Shown here piece after piece: positions 57,343-64,000 of a stretch of DNA of 64,000 nucleotides. The notes under the pieces are model-generated. The model did not search any database and was not told the DNA's origin. It was given only the letters and a program-made list of their open reading frames with translations. The stretch spans positions 1,054,001-1,118,000 of the forward strand of contig JAJFPB010000002.1 of the NCBI GenBank assembly GCA_020881915.1, in the 5' to 3' direction. Source of the DNA: Paramyrothecium sp. XJ0827 (Eukaryota > Ascomycota > Sordariomycetes > Hypocreales > Stachybotryaceae). A program made the position numbers and the translations under genes. The stretch's first letter is position 1. Each line of letters begins with the position of its first letter.

Positions 57343-57737
57343 CGTTATTTGTCAAGGAACAAGGTGTGGATTTGTGCAATTGGCGAAGGAGAAACAATCC
57401 TTCATCGAATGGAGGAGAAAGTAAATATTAAAACGTTGGAGAGAAGTTAAACCAGTGAGCTTGTGTCCGAGGGGTTTATCAGGCTCACAGAGGGCAAGGC
57501 ATCTTCAGCCAGCCACCCATTTTGATCTGGTTGGCAGATTAGAGCGGCTCACGTGGAGTGCTGTGATTTGCTCATTGATTGAGGCTGAGGGGGCGCGCAA
57601 CAAGATGCGGGGATGAGGTTGAACAAATAGCAGGTAATCCAGGCCCTTTTCCTCCTGAGACTAATTGAGCATCTTCATTTGTCCTCTATTTACTCAACAT
57701 TGAGGTCTTAGACCAATGGTCGGCCATATCTCTTGTC
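57343..57737. promoter_or_regulatory. Divergent intergenic region
   Basis: A 395-bp gap lies between the retropepsin fusion gene (minus) and the DUF6594 gene (plus). No motif stands out. Confidence 0.35.
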
Positions 57738-58791
57738 ATGAGCTTCGATAAAGTGAATTACACAGCTCTCGCCGGCTTCTTGAGTTCTTATCCGGATTCA
57801 CTCGCAATTAAAAGATTTAGAGAACTCCAGATAAGAAACCTATTGTTTTATCAAGCTGAGCTTGCACACCTCGAGGCCGAGCTGCTGGAGATTGAGAACC
57901 AGGATGCACAACAGAAGTTCGATGTATCCGATCGCATCAACTTCCGATGGACACCACGAATGGCCGAAGTGAGAGCTGCAAGCACGAGGAAATTGAATCA
58001 CACTGAGAGTTGCGAAAAGGCGTCAGAGCCACCCCCATCAACATTGGCAGAACCGACAGAGTCCCTATACTGTCATAAAATTCTCCAAATCCGGCGCACT
58101 CTCGCCAGCTACAGTAGGTCAAGAGCAAGCAAAAAGACAACTTGCCATTACTTTGAATCCTAACCATTCCCTAGATGATGCGGTAGAGCAATACAAGCGA
58201 CTCGCTTCTCTCCCAAACCCCAAGCGCCGTGATATGGTGGCTATACATGAGTGGCTGAATGACATGAACCTTGGAACCGCGTTTCTCGCTGGCGATGCGG
58301 AAGATGTCTGGACAGTCGAACTAGGCGACGGCAAGAGCAAGCCCGCAGAGTGTTCTGACTTTTACGGATTTGAGGACCAAAGCAACTTTGCCTTTCGCAT
58401 CGGAAACACTGTGGCTTGGTTCCATCGACTCTTTGTCCGCTCCACCAGCAATGAGCCGAGACAAGTCCATCACATCGACACGTCTGCGACAAGCGCACTC
58501 GACCAAGCCATCACAACCGTGGCCGCCAGTGTTCTTCCTGTTCTACCAATAGTTGTATTTTACTTTGTCAAAAATTTGCTGCTCCGAATTGGACTGATCC
58601 TGGCTTTTACGGCAGTCTTCTCGGCGATCTTGGTCGTTGGGTTCCAGATAAAACCACATGCGACCCTGGCCATCACCACAGCGTGCGTATCTTTCAGAAA
58701 ACAAATAATTCATGTAATACTGACATACGGATATAGAATTGCTGCTATACAAGTTGTCTATGTGGGATCAACTGCGAATGACGCCAAGTGA
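57738..58791 (+). CDS. DUF6594-domain membrane protein
   Basis: Three exons, 57738-58113, 58175-58682 and 58737-58791, give 312 residues. The start is MSFDKVNYTALAGFLSSYPD. Typical DUF6594 stretches are FRELQIRNLLFYQAELAHLE (about 28-47), LEAELLEIENQD, SYNDAVEQYKRLASLPNPKR across the first junction and VAIHEWLND. The C-terminus has two or three membrane helices: VLPVLPIVVFYFVKNLL, IGLILAFTAVFSAILVV and AITTAIAAIQVVYVG. The last intron (58683-58736) restores the third helix; without it the frame still ends at the same codon but reads less like the family. Function is unknown; some fungal relatives lie beside incompatibility-type genes, so its position beside a STAND-like fusion gene is of note. 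Confidence 0.85.
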
Positions 58792-59531
58792 CATGGTTGG
58801 AATCGGCAAATTGAGCGGTGCTTTTCTGCCCATTGAATGGGCAGAAATGAGATCAACCTGTCTTCTTGCTTGAAAGATGAGGGAACAGCTATGACAGGTC
58901 CGCGAGTAGCCAGTCCGGCATATCATCTCAGTAATGTATCCACTTCAAGACACATCAATGTTAGGCCCTCGTCGTTACCATTGGATACATACTCTCAGAC
59001 ACAAACTTACTCAACTTTGTAAATTGAAGCTTAAAGTTATCTAAAGGTGGCCGCAATTGGATGGTCTGAAGTCCTAAACCTGCCGTATCCTTGGTCTGAA
59101 GTATATGAAAGCATCACTCCTTTTATTGGGTGAAATTGAACCTCCTGGGCGGTCTTTCTCATCTCTAAAGAGGGATGTGTATACAGTAGCAGCGTTGTTT
59201 GAACTTTTCTTCCTTAAATTCTACTTAGTATTACAGACGTACGAGGTTCATGGCTCGAGTACAACATGCCTCAAGATTTAGATACACTCTGTTTAATCAA
59301 TTGATCTAAAGAGCAGAAAACTGAAAGAATAAATAGAGGATCATTCCTGATCCAGCTTTGACGTGCAGGACAGTAGATGAAGAGATTCTTACAGATTTGA
59401 CTTTGTAATTAGCTATGTGATGACTGTGAGCAATGATTGATTCAAGGAGTAACCTCCGAAATTCCCTCTCTGCTATGGACTTTTTCCAAACATTTCAACC
59501 GCCTTGAATTACAGTATCACTCATACTCGAG
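58792..59531. other. Intergenic, no gene seen
   Basis: AT-rich 740-bp gap between convergent genes, presumably their 3' flanks. Confidence 0.4.
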
Positions 59532-60161
59532 TTAGTGATCCTTGCCCCAACCGTCCTTGTCGTCCTTGTCGTCCTTGTCATGATCATCCTTGCCGTGATC
59601 ATCTTTCTTGTCGTCCTTCTCATCACCTGTTCTCTCGTTCAATTCTCTCTTGTCCTTCTCCCAGTCATGGCCATCATCCCCCTCACCCCCCTTGTTATCT
59701 CCTTTACCTCCTCCTTTGTAACCGCCCTTGCCACCACCTTTACCACCATGTCCCTTGTCTCCCCGCTTGTCAACTTTGTCTTTCACATCATCACCAATGT
59801 CTTTTACCCAGTTAACGATCTTGTCCAAGAAATGATCGCGGATCTCAAGATCCTCAAGATCTCTCTTATGATCCTTGTCACCCCAACCGCCCTTGTCGCT
59901 GTCTTTGTCATCCTTGTTGTCATCCCAGCCGCCATGGCCTTTGTCGTCATCCTTGTCCTTGCCGCCGCCCCAACCTTCCTTGTCGTCGTCCTTATCACCG
60001 CCCCAGCCGCCGTGACCTTTGTCCTTAACGTGCTCAAGGATGTCTTTGACGATTCCAAGTGTTGGATCTCGTGCTGCCAGGTCCGGACGTGCAGGTGCTG
60101 GGGCAGCAAGGACTACCAGAAAGGCCAGGATGGCGGCACAAGATGCAGCTGTAAGCTTCAT
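59532..60161 (-). CDS. Secreted Gly/Asp/Lys-rich protein with Kex2-like sites
   Basis: This is a single exon of 209 residues. The ATG at 60161 gives a signal peptide (MKLTAASCAAILAFLVVLAA). The rest is built of Gly/Trp/Asp/Lys-rich linkers (DKGHGGWGGDKDDDKEGWGG, and KGGGKGGYKGGGKGDNKGG) around two amphipathic helices: DPTLGIVKDILEHVKDKG (about 32-49) and DHFLDKIVNWVKDIGDDVKD (109-128). Lys-Arg sites at 99-100, 132-133 and 171-172 bracket the second helix, so Kex2 cutting would release a peptide of about 33 residues. The C-terminus repeats DDK/DDH units, encoded by 9-nt repeats. It could be an effector, antimicrobial peptide precursor or wall protein; none is established. TATATAAA lies at about 60325-60332 on the minus strand, some 165 bp upstream. 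Confidence 0.8.
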   Translation of the reverse strand: MKLTAASCAAILAFLVVLAAPAPARPDLAARDPTLGIVKDILEHVKDKGHGGWGGDKDDDKEGWGGGKDKDDDKGHGGWDDNKDDKDSDKGGWGDKDHKRDLEDLEIRDHFLDKIVNWVKDIGDDVKDKVDKRGDKGHGGKGGGKGGYKGGGKGDNKGGEGDDGHDWEKDKRELNERTGDEKDDKKDDHGKDDHDKDDKDDKDGWGKDH

Positions 60162-62424
60162 AGTGGATGTGTGTCTGACAGACAAATTTTGGATAAGTGA
60201 TAGGTGCCTGTACTGGGACGCGTTGATGTAATGGTGTATTAATGGTTATAAGCTTGGAGGTTGGTGTTGTGGACGGGGCTGAGCTGCTGTTGAGTGAGAT
60301 GCAGAAAGTTGACATCAACACCCCTTTATATACTCAATCTTTTGGGTTCATGCACCTTTCACAAGAATTCGTCCTCTCTCCCATCATATCTAACAACGAT
60401 TTGGTCATGATCATTCCAATGGATCATGTCATACGAAACCGACAATCCCGACAAGTGCTCAGAGTGATGTCTTGGTTGGAATCCCGTTTTCCCAAGCCCT
60501 CGGCGTGAAGCATAATGATTGCGAAACTGGTAGCTTACCAAGACCGACCATGTCGTCACCTAGTACGAGAATTAAGGCCACTAGTTTGGAGAGTTTACTG
60601 CTCTAGTTCGAAACTCAACACCGGGACCTGAGCGCTTCGTTTAAAGTTTTGATAGGTTGTTCTTGGGTTTGATCAGCACGAGCATGCCTTACATATTCTA
60701 GTTATCATATTACACCATGCGTCTCCTACAAATATTCTGTGCATAAGGGAGAATTAATGGCCTCTACGGAAAGAAGCAAATTGCCACTATGCACTGGCCA
60801 CAATCTTTTCCAAGCGCTATAACCTTGACATATCATGTCCATGATCAAATCTAATGTCAAGAGGAACTGCAGTTAACATTTTCGGCCACTACTGATCTGC
60901 GGACCCGGGCTATCCGGATGATCCACAGAGCCCTATCTTGATGCCATGTGTCGGTCGGGCCTAGGGTGAGCAAGAGACACCCGCATCGTCATAAATTGAT
61001 GATCATCACGCGAACACAGGAGATGGACCATGGGTCCCAAATTGCCTACAAAATTGAATTTGACACTAAACCAGGCAGATCACCATATATCATCTTTTCC
61101 ATCATTATGTTAAAGGATCATCTGATTTTGCTCCAGCGTAGCTCGGTTCACTTGGTTGGGAACCACCGAGCACTGTTTGAAGATCTGCATACCCCATGCC
61201 ATTCACTCTTCAACTATTCTTTTGGCGAGTTTGAGGAGACTCGTTTGGTAGGGAAAATTTCTATATAGTTTCTGCATATCATCCTTCGTCTTTCACTTCC
61301 CCCGCAAATGCTGAGTAAACCTGTGAGTGACCGCGGATAGGCGTAGCACTCAGGCTAGATAATACGCAGCTTATATCTGAGAGCACATAGTCAACGAAGA
61401 ATAATCATGAAGTCTTTCTATTGGAACTGTCGCCTGTCTTGTGTTCGAAGGATTGAGTCGTGCAGCTCCGACTTGAAGCCAGTGGCCATCAGTTCAAGCC
61501 CAAACTTGCAACCCAATCTAACAGGGAAAGAGGCTTAACAGAGGTGTCTTCGCACGTTTCATTTGTTGCCAGCATTCCTTGACATGTACACCATCGTCTT
61601 GCATGTGAGATCTGCACAACACAACACTACGCAGCTTAGGCGAGCTAGTGCAGGCTGCTGTAGATCAAGCTAAGACCGGCGGCCCGGAACGACAAGCCAC
61701 TCGACCTGTTAGACGGGAAGCATGACGAACACCCAAAGTATGCATATTTACATGGTTATGATGGCTTGAAGAGAAGATCAATACCTAAAGGACCGGCAAA
61801 TAAGATGCGTCACCTGCTTTAACTCTTCCACACACTTGGGCCAGTCACGACATTATTCGTGTCTTAGCGCTCTTCACAAAACCAAGACGGCCTGAGCTAA
61901 TTAATCTTGGAGATTTTAAATGTGGCTAGGAAGCTTGGCCTCTGTCATGATCTGTTTTAAATGGTGATTATGGGTTAGTACAAGCTTTATTGTGTTCAAC
62001 GTATATTGCCTATCAAAATTACTGGATCCGGGAACGAGATCGGCACCGCAGTCCGGCAATCTACAGAGATGACCGGCCATTTACGCAATACGTGAATTTG
62101 GAATAACTCTAGTCGCTGATGTAAAATATGAAGAACATAATTCAGAACACGACAGACCGAGGGATGTTTTATGACGTGACAATTAGGGAACGTCATGCCA
62201 TTTTGCAACATTACTTGAGCAGTAACTTGAACATCAAGCTCAATCAAGTCTGCCTCTCGTCTTCATGTATTTCAACCCTGGGCTTGAGGAGAATTTGTTA
62301 AAACTGTAAAACATCCACAGGAAATTAAGAAAGTGGTTTCAAGACATCCAATTGCGCCTCTGTCTATCTTTCAACCTTCTAATTAATCTAAACAAAAATA
62401 CAGACTCCGTAAATATCATCAAGC
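60162..62424. other. Intergenic region, no gene seen
   Basis: About 2.3 kb of fairly AT-rich sequence lacks any frame with a recognisable domain. The TATA box of the Gly/Asp/Lys-rich gene is in its left part. Confidence 0.45.
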
Positions 62425-63759
<1,335 letters not shown>

Positions 63760-64000
63760 CTTGATAGATCTGAACGCAAAGGCGAGTAGTTCAAGTCTGG
63801 ACTCCGAAGTCTGCCGCTAGAAGCTGATGCTGAGCGTGAGGCTTGGTGGGAAGAGGAGTCTCCAGATATTGGGCTCTTCCAAACTCTTATATAGACAATT
63901 CAACAGTTGTCACGATCCATGAGTGAGGCCCGCGCCGTATCGCCAGGTTAGGCAAGAGGCATAATCCATGGCACCCATGCATCACCCCAAGGTTCAGAAA
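63760..64000. promoter_or_regulatory. Promoter of the subtilase gene
   Basis: The region upstream of the subtilase ATG contains TATATAAG on the minus strand at about 63893-63886. The window ends here. Confidence 0.6.

Noticed and set aside
59535..60200. Hydrophobic plus-strand frame that looks like a membrane protein
   Set aside because: It is antisense to Asp/Lys-rich repeats; GAC/GAT/AAG read backwards give Val/Ile/Leu. The minus strand has the signal peptide and TATA box.

Overview
This window is nuclear DNA of a filamentous ascomycete, most likely a Sordariomycete. The genes carry many short GT-AG introns (about 45-100 nt) with CTRAC-like branch sites. The families are typical of Pezizomycotina: a hydrolase-NACHT-WD40 NLR, DUF6594, DUF3328/UstYa, an F-box protein with a DUF7600-like tail, a bilirubin-oxidase-type multicopper oxidase and a proteinase-K-type subtilase. 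No tRNA, rRNA or CRISPR array was found. Exon junctions were worked out by hand by translating both sides of each splice site. Where all exons are given, the coding length is a multiple of three.

Layout. 1-5067 (minus): a large NLR-type gene that runs off the left edge. 5475-12544 (plus): a ketosamine-3-kinase-like gene, an F-box gene, a small possible nuclease-fold gene and a class-1 dihydroorotate dehydrogenase. 12781-16951 (minus): a beta-propeller-like protein and a secreted multicopper oxidase. 16952-24239: about 7.3 kb with no convincing gene; it holds a MITE-like element with imperfect terminal inverted repeats beside a 47-bp tandem duplication. 24240-28632 (plus): an Nha1-type antiporter and ADE1, the latter with 12 introns. 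28712-33701 (minus): two C2H2 zinc-finger genes (one with an in-frame stop in its first finger) and an FAD monooxygenase-like gene. 35523-37799 (plus): an MDR oxidoreductase and a small, probably mitochondrial protein. About 4 kb of gene-poor, repeat-flecked DNA follows.

41771-46488 is a conserved housekeeping block: SVP26 (minus) and BUD23 (plus) share a 625-bp divergent promoter, and BUD23 converges on KRS1 (minus, 10 exons). 47364-49966 pairs a UstYa/DUF3328 oxidase gene (minus) with a divergent gene for a small secreted Tyr-Gly repeat peptide (plus); this is the best candidate in the window for an undescribed system, possibly a ribosomal-peptide pathway. 51149-58791 carries an FHA/protein-kinase gene with an unclear frame junction, a Trp-rich hypothetical gene, a helical-domain/retropepsin-like fusion and a DUF6594 membrane protein. 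The right end has a secreted Gly/Asp/Lys-rich protein with Kex2-like sites and a proteinase-K-like subtilase.

The genes do not form one pathway. Housekeeping blocks (ADE1; SVP26/BUD23/KRS1) alternate with accessory segments rich in secreted, oxidative and self/non-self-type genes, which is usual for fungal chromosomes outside core synteny blocks.
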